64,000 bases of DNA from G965197715 sp965247615 (GTDB taxonomy: Bacteria; Chloroflexota; Dehalococcoidia; Lucifugimonadales; UBA1127): contig OZ252022.1 in assembly GCA_965247615.1 (NCBI GenBank), forward strand, positions 558,001 to 622,000. The letters run 5' to 3'. Shown here in pieces: positions 1 through 7,427 of the stretch. The position numbers and the translations under genes were made by a program. Below the pieces are notes generated by a model. The model searched no databases, was not told the origin of the DNA, and saw nothing but the letters and a program-made list of their open reading frames with translations. The first letter of the stretch is position 1. Every line of letters starts with the position of its first letter.

Positions 1-639
1 GTCATGGCGGCTCTCTGGGCGCGGGAGAAGACCGGCGTGGGGCAGAAGGTGGAGGCATCTCTGCTGCACACGTGGCTCGCCCTCCAGCTCACCGCCCTCA
101 CCCGCGCCCAGGACGACCCGGACCCCGGCGCCGAGCGCGTCGACGGCGGCTTCGGCGTCTACCAGTGCGCCGACGGCAAGTGGATCAACATCGCCCCCAA
201 CAACGACCGCCAGTTCACCCGCATGTGCCGGGCCCTGGGACTGGACGACGTACTGGAGGACCCTCGGTTCACCGACCACGCCCAGCGTCCCCAGCTGCGT
301 AGGGAGATTCATTCTATGATTGCCGAGCTCATGAAGCGCGGGGGGTCCCGGGAGTGCCTGGAGCAGCTCTACGAGGCCGATGTCCCCGCGGGCCCTATCC
401 TGAGCCGGGAGGAGGTCTTTGAGGAGCCCCAGGTGGTGGAGAACGAGATGCTGGTGAATGTCCTACACCCCAGGGTAGGCCGCACCCGGATGGTGGCCCC
501 GGCGCTCCGGTTCTCGGCGACCCCGGCAGCGGTCCGTCACGCGGCGCCCCAGCTCGGGGAGCACACGGCTGAGGTGCTGGAGCAATTGGGCTACACTCCG
601 GAGGAGATCGCCCGGCTCAGGACCCAGGAAGTGATCTGA
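1..639 (+). CDS. CaiB/BaiF family CoA-transferase (C-terminal part, 5' end outside window)
   Basis: The reading frame is open from base 1, so the visible 212 residues are the C-terminal half of a longer protein (family members are about 400 residues). The start of the visible part has the family's 'ALWAREKTGVGQKVEASLL' pattern, followed by 'FGVYQCADGKWINIA' and 'VPAGPILSREEV', both typical of class III CoA-transferases, which move CoA between carboxylic acids through an aspartyl-CoA intermediate. The catalytic Asp lies upstream of the window. The substrate cannot be inferred. It converges with the racemase-like gene that ends at 670, leaving 30 bp between the two stop codons. Confidence 0.88.
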   Translation, partial: VMAALWAREKTGVGQKVEASLLHTWLALQLTALTRAQDDPDPGAERVDGGFGVYQCADGKWINIAPNNDRQFTRMCRALGLDDVLEDPRFTDHAQRPQLRREIHSMIAELMKRGGSRECLEQLYEADVPAGPILSREEVFEEPQVVENEMLVNVLHPRVGRTRMVAPALRFSATPAAVRHAAPQLGEHTAEVLEQLGYTPEEIARLRTQEVI

Positions 640-669
640 TCCGGCTTTGGCGCCGCCCGCCGGGTCCGG

Positions 670-1389
670 CTAGAGCCCCCCGGAGTACCGCACGGGACTG
701 TAGGGCGTCCCGGTCCGGACCCAGGCTTCGGCCATTGCCAGCGCGCACCCCACGCCCTCCAGCACCGGCACGCCGATCCCCTCCGCGTATTCCTCCGCCC
801 TGAACTCCACGGGGCTCATGGACATGCCGTGGCACACAATCACCTCCGCCCCCTCCCGGACCAGCCGCTTCCCCTCGCTCACAAAGCGGTCGTACAGCTC
901 CTGCCGACGCCTGGGCATCTCCGAGTTGTGCATCTCCGCAGCGCCCATTCCCACCAACAGGTGCTCGAACCCGTAGGTGCGCAGCTGCCGCCGGAAGTTG
1001 GCGTGACCGTTGGACTGGTACCCGATGACGCCCACGCGCTGCGTCATCATGGCCGCGATGCAGTACGTTGCCTGGCTCTGTCCGACGATGGGGATGCTGC
1101 ACGAAGACCGTGCGATCTCAACCCCAAAGTCCACCATACCGAAGGGAAAGGCAGCGTCATAGCCTTCCTTCTCGGCCTTGATCATCCGCTCGCCCACCAG
1201 AATATGGTTGCGCGCCACCTCTATCGCCGTCCCTCCGCGGCCCATCGGCTCGTACGCCGGCTCCGCGGGGAAGTCCACCTCAACCTCCACCTCCGGTGTT
1301 GAGTACGACTTGACGACGTCTATCCGGCGCTGCTCCGCCTCCCGCGGGTAGACCCCCCGCGCCCCGGGCAGGACCACCAACACTCGCAT
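670..1389 (-). CDS. Asp/Glu/hydantoin racemase-superfamily protein, copy A
   Basis: The 239-residue protein starts at the ATG at 1389, which has an AGGAGG-type ribosome site just upstream; a longer frame to 1431 lacks one. The second cysteine motif of the Asp/Glu/hydantoin racemase and maleate isomerase superfamily is visible as 'EVIVCHGMSMSP'. At the first catalytic-cysteine position the copy reads 'DAAFPFGM', where its neighbour has 'DACFPFGM'. The two genes are clearly tandem duplicates (roughly three quarters identical by eye), separated by 43 bp on the same strand, so they are probably cotranscribed. The substrate is unknown. The Cys-to-Ala difference suggests the copies differ in activity, for example lyase or isomerase versus racemase. 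Confidence 0.8.
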   Translation of the reverse strand: MRVLVVLPGARGVYPREAEQRRIDVVKSYSTPEVEVEVDFPAEPAYEPMGRGGTAIEVARNHILVGERMIKAEKEGYDAAFPFGMVDFGVEIARSSCSIPIVGQSQATYCIAAMMTQRVGVIGYQSNGHANFRRQLRTYGFEHLLVGMGAAEMHNSEMPRRRQELYDRFVSEGKRLVREGAEVIVCHGMSMSPVEFRAEEYAEGIGVPVLEGVGCALAMAEAWVRTGTPYSPVRYSGGL

Positions 1390-1432
1390 GCATCCCTCCT
1401 TGCGAATCCCCTGGACGGGCCGCCCTGGCAAC

Positions 1433-2161
1433 CTAGCCCCTGCGCCTGTACCGTATGGGGCTGTACGGCGTGCCGATGCGCACCCACGCCACGGCCATCG
1501 CCAGCGCGCACCCCACGCCCTCCAGCACCGGCACGCCGATCCCCTCCGCGTACTCCTCCGCCTTGAATTCTATCGGCGACATCGACATGCCGTGGCACAC
1601 GATGACCTCGGCGCCCTCCTCCTTGACCAGCCGCTTGCCCTCGCTCACGAATCGGTCATACAGTTCCTGCCGGCGCGAGGGCATCTCGTTGTTCGGCATC
1701 TCCGCCGCCCCCATGCCCACACACATGTGCTCGAAGCCATACTCCCTCAGCTGACGCCAGAAATGCGAGTGGCCGCTCGACTGGTAGCTAATGATGCCGA
1801 TGCGCTGCGTCATCATCGCTGCCATACAGTACGCCGCCTGTGTCTGCCCGACGATGGGGATGCTGCACATCCCTCGGGCAATCTCAACCCCAAAGTCGAT
1901 CATCCCAAAGGGAAAGCAGGCGTCGTACCCCTCTTGCTCCGCCTGGATCATCCGCTCGGCCACCAGGATGTGGTTGCGTGCGACCTGGACCCCGCCGGGG
2001 CCGGACCCGCCGTAGGGCATGAAGCCCGACGCTTCCGCGGGAAACCCGACGTCCACCTGCACCTCCGCCGTCGAGTACGACCGCACGACGTCAATCCGCC
2101 GTTGCTCCGCCTCCGGCGGATATGTGCCCTTGGCCGCTGGAAGCACCACGAAGACCTTCAT
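1433..2161 (-). CDS. Asp/Glu/hydantoin racemase-superfamily protein, copy B
   Basis: The 242-residue protein is the upstream gene of a tandem pair. The start ATG at 2161 follows a GGGGGG-rich ribosome site. It carries both candidate catalytic cysteines of the superfamily: 'DACFPFGM' in the first half and 'EVIVCHGMSMSP' in the second. The C-terminal 'GVPVLEGVGCALAMAVAW' segment matches the helix that closes the second lobe. Family members racemise amino acids or hydantoins or isomerise maleate; nothing here shows which. The nearby CoA-transferase suggests small-acid catabolism, but that is only context. Confidence 0.8.
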   Translation of the reverse strand: MKVFVVLPAAKGTYPPEAEQRRIDVVRSYSTAEVQVDVGFPAEASGFMPYGGSGPGGVQVARNHILVAERMIQAEQEGYDACFPFGMIDFGVEIARGMCSIPIVGQTQAAYCMAAMMTQRIGIISYQSSGHSHFWRQLREYGFEHMCVGMGAAEMPNNEMPSRRQELYDRFVSEGKRLVKEEGAEVIVCHGMSMSPIEFKAEEYAEGIGVPVLEGVGCALAMAVAWVRIGTPYSPIRYRRRG

Positions 2162-2512
2162 GCGTCCCCCCGTCCGGTTGCAACAGTTTGATTCATCCGC
2201 CGCACTCTACTCTGACGCCCACCAGGGGTCAAGCGCCGCTGACCCGCTGCTCCCATAGCCAGGCACTACACCTGACACGCTCCTCCAGCGCGTCCGTAGC
2301 CTCGACCGAACAGGCGGTCGGCGCGAAGTCGACCACAAGGACTCGCTGTTCCCGCCTCAGACCCCCTTCTCCCTCGGCCTGCTAGTGCCATGGTCGCTAC
2401 CCTTCAGAGGATGGCAGCGTTTCAATGTATGCTCGCCCTGGGCCTATTCCCTCCGGGCCCCGGGCTCAGTAAGATGCGATCACCTGAGCACATTCGCGAA
2501 TAGGGGTGTCCG
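2162..2512. other. Intergenic stretch between divergent genes, no gene seen
   Basis: These 351 bp separate the racemase pair (minus) from the molybdopterin oxidoreductase (plus). Short open frames exist on both strands but show no family pattern. No clear -35/-10 pair or hairpin stood out by eye, although promoters for both divergent units should lie here. Confidence 0.5.
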
Positions 2513-3541
2513 GTGAGGTTTGCCTGGTCCAACGCGCTCCTTCTGGTCTGCATCGCGGTCGAGCTCGTGACGGGCTTTTTCTCCCTCACCGCGGGCGGCA
2601 CGCCGGACAACGCCGCCTTCATCGTCGTTCACCGAATCGCAGGGTATGGAATACTGTTCATCCTAGTCTGGAAGCTGAGGCTGGTCTTCTCTTCCCTGAA
2701 GTTTCCCAGGTCCGGAGCGCCCCGGTACGCGTCGATCTTCCTGCTGTTCATGCTGCTGGCGACGCTGGGCACGGGCCTCGCCTGGTCGCTGATGGGACCA
2801 TACCACCTGACCGGGTTCAGCGGGGTCAGCTGGCATATCAACCTCGGCGTGCTGCTGGTCCCGGTATTCGTGTGGCACGCGATATACCAGACACGCGGAT
2901 TCCCCCTGTCGTTCTGGGCCGACCGGCGCTTGTTCTTGAGGCTGAGCGGGGTGGCCGTGGCGGGTCTGGCTGCGTGGCAGATCGCCGAGCTGGGCTCCCG
3001 GCTGAGCCGAACGAATGCGCCGGACCGCCGCTTCACCGGCTCCTACGAGGCGAAGAGCTACTCCGGGAACGACTTCCCCCGTACGTCGTGGCTGAACGAC
3101 CGGCCGGGGGCAGTCGACGCTGACCGCTGGGCCCTGGACGTGTCCGGCGCAGTGGGCCAGAGCTTGTCTCTCTCATACGAGGAGTTGGACGGCTCATCTG
3201 AAACGACCGCCACCCTGGACTGCACGGGCGGCTGGCACTCGACCCAAGTCTGGACAGGGACCCGGGTGGCCGAGCTCCTCGAACGGGCGCAACTGCGGGA
3301 CTCCGCGGCGAGCGTGACCTTCACCTCGGTCACCGGCTATTACAGGCGCTTCTCCATCGAGGAGGCCGGGCGTTGCCTGCTGGCGACCAGGGTCGGGGGC
3401 GAGCGGCTGTCACACGGACATGGCTTCCCCGTCCGCCTGGTGGCGCCGGGGAAGCGCGGCTACGATTGGGTCAAGTGGATCGACCGGATCGAGGTCAACG
3501 AGACGTCCTGGTGGCTTCAGCCGCCCCTGCCGATACAGTAG
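2513..3541 (+). CDS. Membrane-anchored molybdopterin-dependent oxidoreductase (sulfite-oxidase fold)
   Basis: The protein has 342 residues and starts at GTG, 5 bp after an AGGGG ribosome site. The first ~165 residues hold four to five hydrophobic helices, with histidines in 'FIVVHRIAGYG', 'VSWHINLG' and 'VFVWHAIYQ', resembling a cytochrome b561/DUF4405-like diheme domain. The second half is a sulfite-oxidase-type molybdopterin domain, with the Mo-ligand cysteine in 'ATLDCTGGWHS' and the typical ending 'GYDWVKWIDRIEV'. This looks like a fusion of a YedY-like catalytic domain to its heme b membrane partner, passing electrons to or from the quinone pool. The substrate is unknown; YedY relatives repair methionine sulfoxide, but others have different roles. 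Confidence 0.82.
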   Translation: MRFAWSNALLLVCIAVELVTGFFSLTAGGTPDNAAFIVVHRIAGYGILFILVWKLRLVFSSLKFPRSGAPRYASIFLLFMLLATLGTGLAWSLMGPYHLTGFSGVSWHINLGVLLVPVFVWHAIYQTRGFPLSFWADRRLFLRLSGVAVAGLAAWQIAELGSRLSRTNAPDRRFTGSYEAKSYSGNDFPRTSWLNDRPGAVDADRWALDVSGAVGQSLSLSYEELDGSSETTATLDCTGGWHSTQVWTGTRVAELLERAQLRDSAASVTFTSVTGYYRRFSIEEAGRCLLATRVGGERLSHGHGFPVRLVAPGKRGYDWVKWIDRIEVNETSWWLQPPLPIQ

Positions 3542-3607
3542 CGGGCTGTGGGCGGGTGAGTGGGCGGGTCGAGTGAGCCGCCGCCTGGCTACTTTCGCGG
3601 TCTCAGG

Positions 3608-3876
3608 CGTCCTATAGTGTTGGTCAAGGAGCGTCGCAGCCCCGAGTTGCTACGCGAGCGGACCATACGCCCCTGCAGAGACGAGGCAGTCATGGTCCTT
3701 CAATGTGGTGTGGACCGGGGGGAGATACGAGCGGACGTCGACCTGGAGGTCGCAGACCATGCAATGGTCGGTGCGATGTTTATGAGGCACATTTTGGGCA
3801 CTCCTGAGTCAAAGAGTGGATCGAGCAGACCGTCGACATCAACTGGAACGGACTGGCAACCAAGCCGGGCCGTTGA
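3608..3876 (+). pseudogene. TetR-family regulator remnant (C-terminal ligand domain only, frameshifted)
   Basis: From 3608 to about 3805 one frame encodes 'RRSPELLRERTIRPCRDEAV' and 'GVDRGEIRADVDLEVADHAM', the signature of the TetR_C domain. From about 3808 the match continues in another frame as 'VKEWIEQTVDINWNGLA', which is how these domains end, and stops at 3876. No helix-turn-helix region precedes it. It therefore looks like a decayed regulator that has lost its DNA-binding half and acquired one frameshift. The identification rests on pattern memory of the family and not on a search. Confidence 0.5.
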
Positions 3877-4231
3877 CCTCGCACCCACTGCGAAACTCGC
3901 CCCGGACGACTGCACTCTTTCCCCGCCGGCCAACGACGGCTCCCCGGCATCCGGGGCTGCCACGACCCGGTGGCGCGTTCCCTGCCGCCTCGAATCCTGT
4001 ACGCCGCGCGGTTGACGGCGTTCGGGAGCCACACTACCATGCTTCTCGTCAAAAACGGTGAGGCACTTGCATCCAGGCCACCCCAAATGGGAAATCCCGG
4101 TTGAAGGTGTAGGCGATGGGCGCCGTGGAGCGAGATCTCTAGCCTAGACCCGAACTGTGGCTGCGCCGGACGTTCATCAGGGCCCTACGGCCTGGGCCCG
4201 GCCCCGGTTTAGCCCAGGCCCACCGAGACAC

Positions 4232-5398
4232 ATGGCAACAGCCGTAGTCATTTTCGGCATCGCCTATGTCCTCATTGCCACGGGCCGGATTCCCATTGTG
4301 CTGGTCGCCTCCCTAGGCGCCATGGCGATGGTGTTCTTGGGCGTCATCACGGAGCATCAGGCCCTCTCATACGTGGACTTGGAGGGGATCCTGCTGCTGG
4401 CCGGGATGATGTCCCTGGCGGAGATGATCGGCAGGACAGGCGTGTTCGACTGGGCGGCCCTCAAGAGCGCTCAGCTGGTCCGCGGCAGCGGCTTCGGGAC
4501 CCTCTGTCTCATGTCGACGCTCACCGCCGTGGCGTCTGCGTTGCTCGACAACGTCACCGTGGTTGTACTCGCCGTGCCCATCACGCTTTCCATCTGCCGC
4601 ACGCTGGACGTCCGCCCGACGCCCTTCTTGCTGGCGCAGGTCTTTGCTTCCAACATCGGCGGCGCGTCGACGATCGTCGCCGACCCGCCCAACATCATCA
4701 TCGCAACGGCGGCCAACATCGGATTCGTCGATTTTATGCTCAACGTTGCTCCCGTGAGCGTTATATCGATGGGCGTCCTGCTCGCCGTCCTGTACGTGTG
4801 GTTCAGAAACGAGGTCGTTACGACCCCCGATAGCCGCCGGTCCGTCATGGGACAGGACGCGGGCAGCGCCAGCAAAGACCGGGGCCTGCTGGTCAAGAGC
4901 TGCGCGGTGTTCGCGCTCACGATGGCGGGATTCCTGGCGCACGGCGCCTTGAACGTGAGCGTGGCGTTCATTGCCCTGTCCGGCGCATCGGTACTAGTCC
5001 TCATTTCCCGCCTGGACCCCCACGACGTGGTGCAGCACGTCGAGTGGACCACGCTGGTGTTCTTCGCCGGGCTGTTCCTGCTCGTGTGGCTTGGGGGCGT
5101 GACCTCGGCCGTCGTCGACAACATCCCGTTCACGGCAGTGATGGCGGAGGTGGTCGGGGGATTCTCCGTCGGCGGCTCCCACGGCACCTCCCCGTTGTGG
5201 TGGGCGCTGGCCTTGGGGGCCGACCTCAGCGGCAACGCGACCATCGTGGGGGCGTCGGCCAACGTCATTGCCGTCAGCCTCGCCCGCGCCAGCGGGTATC
5301 CCATAAGCTTCATGCGCTTCTTCAAGTACGGCGCGGTCATCAGCGTCCCGACCTTGACAGTCTCCACGGCGTACCTGTGGGTGCGGTACTACTCATAG
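4232..5398 (+). CDS. ArsB/NhaD-type ion permease
   Basis: The 388-residue polytopic membrane protein is placed at the ATG at 4232. The same frame reaches a GTG at 4157, but those extra 25 residues are hydrophilic and unlike the family. About ten or more hydrophobic helices are visible. The hallmark loop 'GGASTIVADPPNIIIA' in the first half and the partly matching 'LSGNATIVGASANVIA' in the second are the inverted-repeat substrate-binding signatures of the ion transporter superfamily (ArsB, NhaD, DASS). It is probably a Na+/H+ antiporter or anion transporter; no arsR or arsA is nearby, so arsenite export is not supported. It stands alone on this strand. Confidence 0.82.
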   Translation: MATAVVIFGIAYVLIATGRIPIVLVASLGAMAMVFLGVITEHQALSYVDLEGILLLAGMMSLAEMIGRTGVFDWAALKSAQLVRGSGFGTLCLMSTLTAVASALLDNVTVVVLAVPITLSICRTLDVRPTPFLLAQVFASNIGGASTIVADPPNIIIATAANIGFVDFMLNVAPVSVISMGVLLAVLYVWFRNEVVTTPDSRRSVMGQDAGSASKDRGLLVKSCAVFALTMAGFLAHGALNVSVAFIALSGASVLVLISRLDPHDVVQHVEWTTLVFFAGLFLLVWLGGVTSAVVDNIPFTAVMAEVVGGFSVGGSHGTSPLWWALALGADLSGNATIVGASANVIAVSLARASGYPISFMRFFKYGAVISVPTLTVSTAYLWVRYYS

Positions 5399-5675
5399 CC
5401 TCAGCGGTCTGTGGGAGGCGTATCGGGACCATTGCCAAGAAACAGTTGCCCCCGCATCGAGGCCGGGAGACCGTATAAACTCCCACGCCCCACATGGTGT
5501 ATGTACAGCAGGTCGGCTTCTCCAAGGCCTCTCCGGTCAGATCGCTCTCCCTCAGGCTTGCTGGCCATGAGGATAGTCCTTTACGAGGGCGGCGGGGAGC
5601 TTGCGAAGCGGCCGCCGCCGAGAAGGGTCCGAGAACATGCCCCGGCCTTCGCGGCAGCGGCGCGCCAACTCTCGA

Positions 5676-7265
5676 CTACTGCCCTGCCGACGCTATCCGC
5701 TCGGCCTGTTTGGACAGCGCGGCAAACTCCTCCACGTCGACATCTTGCGGCAGCAGGCGCCGCACCCGGCTCGCTTCCGCGGCGACTTCCGCCAGGCTGC
5801 CCTCCTGCGCCCAGTAGCTCTCACGCAGGACCTCCGCGTACTCCGCCACGACCGCGGCGAGCTGGAACCTCGGGGTCGCGTCCGCGAAGCTCGCAACCAG
5901 CTCCCCCCGCTGAAGCGCGCGGGTGATCTCGCTGACCTCCCCGCTGTCCGGGTCCTCGTAGCGGACCGACACGACGCCCAGCGCGCCGTCCGCGTCCGGG
6001 TGCAGCTTGACCTCGTACAGGGCGGTCACGCTGTGGCCGGCGCCAACCTCGCCGGCGTCGACCGTGTCGTCGCGGAAGTCCTCGTCCGCCACGGACCGGT
6101 TCTCGTACCCCAGCAGCCTGTAGCTGCGCACCACCTCCGGATTGAACTCCACCTGGACCTTGGCGTCCTTTGCGATGTCCTGCAACGTGCCGACGAGGTT
6201 GTCGACGAATACCTTGCGCGCCTCGGCCAGCGTGTCGACGTAGTGATAGGCGCCGTCCCCGTCGTTGGCCAGCTGCTCCATCAGGATGTCGTTGTAGTTG
6301 CCCATCCCGAACCCGACGGTCGTGAGCGAGACGCCCTGATCGAGGTTGGATCTGATCTCCTTGAGTATCGAGTCCGACCCCGTCCGCCCGACGTTGCCAA
6401 CGCCGTCCGAGAGCAGCAGGACGCGCGTAATTCGCCCGTCCCGGACGCGCTTGGCCGCCATGTCGTAGGCCAACCGCAGCCCATCCTCCACGTAGGTGGA
6501 CCCGCCCGGCGACAGATTGTCTATCGCCTCTAGGATGGTCTCCTTCTCTTCCCCATCGGTCGGCCTGAGCAGGACCGAACCCCGGTCGCCGTAGACCACG
6601 ATTCCGACCTCGTCGGCCGGGCGCAGCTCGTTGACCAGCAGCCGGAGGGACCGCTTGACCAGCCCCAAGCGGTTCTCCCTCCCCATGGAACCGGAGACGT
6701 CGATAGCGAAGACCAGGGTGGCGTCCTTGCGCGCCTCCTCGGCGACGGTCCTGCCCTGGAGGCCGACGCGCAGCAGCCAATGCCGCTCGCCGCCAAACGG
6801 CGAGGGGGACCCCTCGACGTGTATTGCGAAGGCGTCATTGGACGGCGGCGCGTAGCCCTGGTCGAAGTAGTTGACGAACTCCTCCACGCGCACGGAGGCC
6901 GGGTCGGGCAGGTTGCCGTCCTGCACGTACCGGCGCGCCACCGTGTACGACGCGGTATCCACGTCCATGGCGAAGGTCGACAGGTGATCGTCCTCGGTGT
7001 CGATGAACGGGTTGACTCCGTAGTGCTTGAAGAAGGTCAGGTCGTAGGCAGCGTCGTTGACGGTCGCAGAGCCACCGATGGTGTTGAAGCCCTCCGGCTG
7101 CGCCCGAACCGGCTCCTGCTGGGCGGAGAATTCCTGAGCCGTAGGCGCCGATGCTTGCTGCGCTGGGGGCGCCGAAGCCGTTTGATAATCCATCCCGCCG
7201 GCACAGGCCGCGAGCGCTATAGCCAGCGCTGCCGCCCCAACCAGAAACATCATTCTGCGAATCAT
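5676..7265 (-). CDS. von Willebrand factor type A lipoprotein (YfbK-like)
   Basis: The 529-residue protein starts at the ATG at 7265, after a GAGGTGGG ribosome site. A lipoprotein signal is clear: a short basic start, a hydrophobic core and a lipobox 'LAAC' with Cys at residue 21. A VWF_A N-terminal region follows, with 'FAMDVDTASYTVARRY', then a VWA domain with an intact metal site ('FAIDVSGSMG', 'GGSTYVEDGL', 'LLLSDGVGNVG'), then a DUF3520-like C-terminal region ending near 'VDVEEFAALSKQAER'. The layout matches E. coli YfbK. The expected location is outside the cytoplasmic membrane, in metal-dependent adhesion or complex assembly. It is divergent from the HTH-TPR membrane protein at 7428, with a 162-bp shared control region. 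Confidence 0.88.
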   Translation of the reverse strand: MIRRMMFLVGAAALAIALAACAGGMDYQTASAPPAQQASAPTAQEFSAQQEPVRAQPEGFNTIGGSATVNDAAYDLTFFKHYGVNPFIDTEDDHLSTFAMDVDTASYTVARRYVQDGNLPDPASVRVEEFVNYFDQGYAPPSNDAFAIHVEGSPSPFGGERHWLLRVGLQGRTVAEEARKDATLVFAIDVSGSMGRENRLGLVKRSLRLLVNELRPADEVGIVVYGDRGSVLLRPTDGEEKETILEAIDNLSPGGSTYVEDGLRLAYDMAAKRVRDGRITRVLLLSDGVGNVGRTGSDSILKEIRSNLDQGVSLTTVGFGMGNYNDILMEQLANDGDGAYHYVDTLAEARKVFVDNLVGTLQDIAKDAKVQVEFNPEVVRSYRLLGYENRSVADEDFRDDTVDAGEVGAGHSVTALYEVKLHPDADGALGVVSVRYEDPDSGEVSEITRALQRGELVASFADATPRFQLAAVVAEYAEVLRESYWAQEGSLAEVAAEASRVRRLLPQDVDVEEFAALSKQAERIASAGQ

Positions 7266-7363
7266 TTCTCCCACCTCTGTTCGTGTAACGCCGCCGGTCT
7301 CGCTGCCGGCCCCGTGGTTTGGGCCGACGCCGTTTGGCGTCCACTGACAGCATGCTATTGGGG

Positions 7364-7385
7364 GCTGTACACTCCAAGCTACAGC
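7364..7385. promoter_or_regulatory. Inverted repeat in the divergent VWA / HTH-TPR promoter region
   Basis: GCTGTA at 7364-7369 and TACAGC at 7380-7385 form a perfect inverted repeat with a 10-bp spacer. A second palindrome, ACAGCTGT, overlaps its right arm at 7381-7388. The site lies 43 bp before the start of the HTH-TPR gene and about 100 bp before the VWA gene. It could be an operator for the adjacent helix-turn-helix protein; this is inference from position only. Confidence 0.35.
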
Positions 7386-7427
7386 TGTGTTTCACTTGGT
7401 CAGTTTAGCGTGTCGGAGTTGTAACAG

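Noticed and set aside
3938..3962. CCCCGG-CAT-CCGGGG hairpin in the region after the TetR remnant
   Set aside because: No T-run follows and it ends no recognisable gene, so it was not called a terminator.
5494..5675. Short frames between the permease and the VWA gene
   Set aside because: They overlap the end of the well-supported VWA gene and show no conserved motif.
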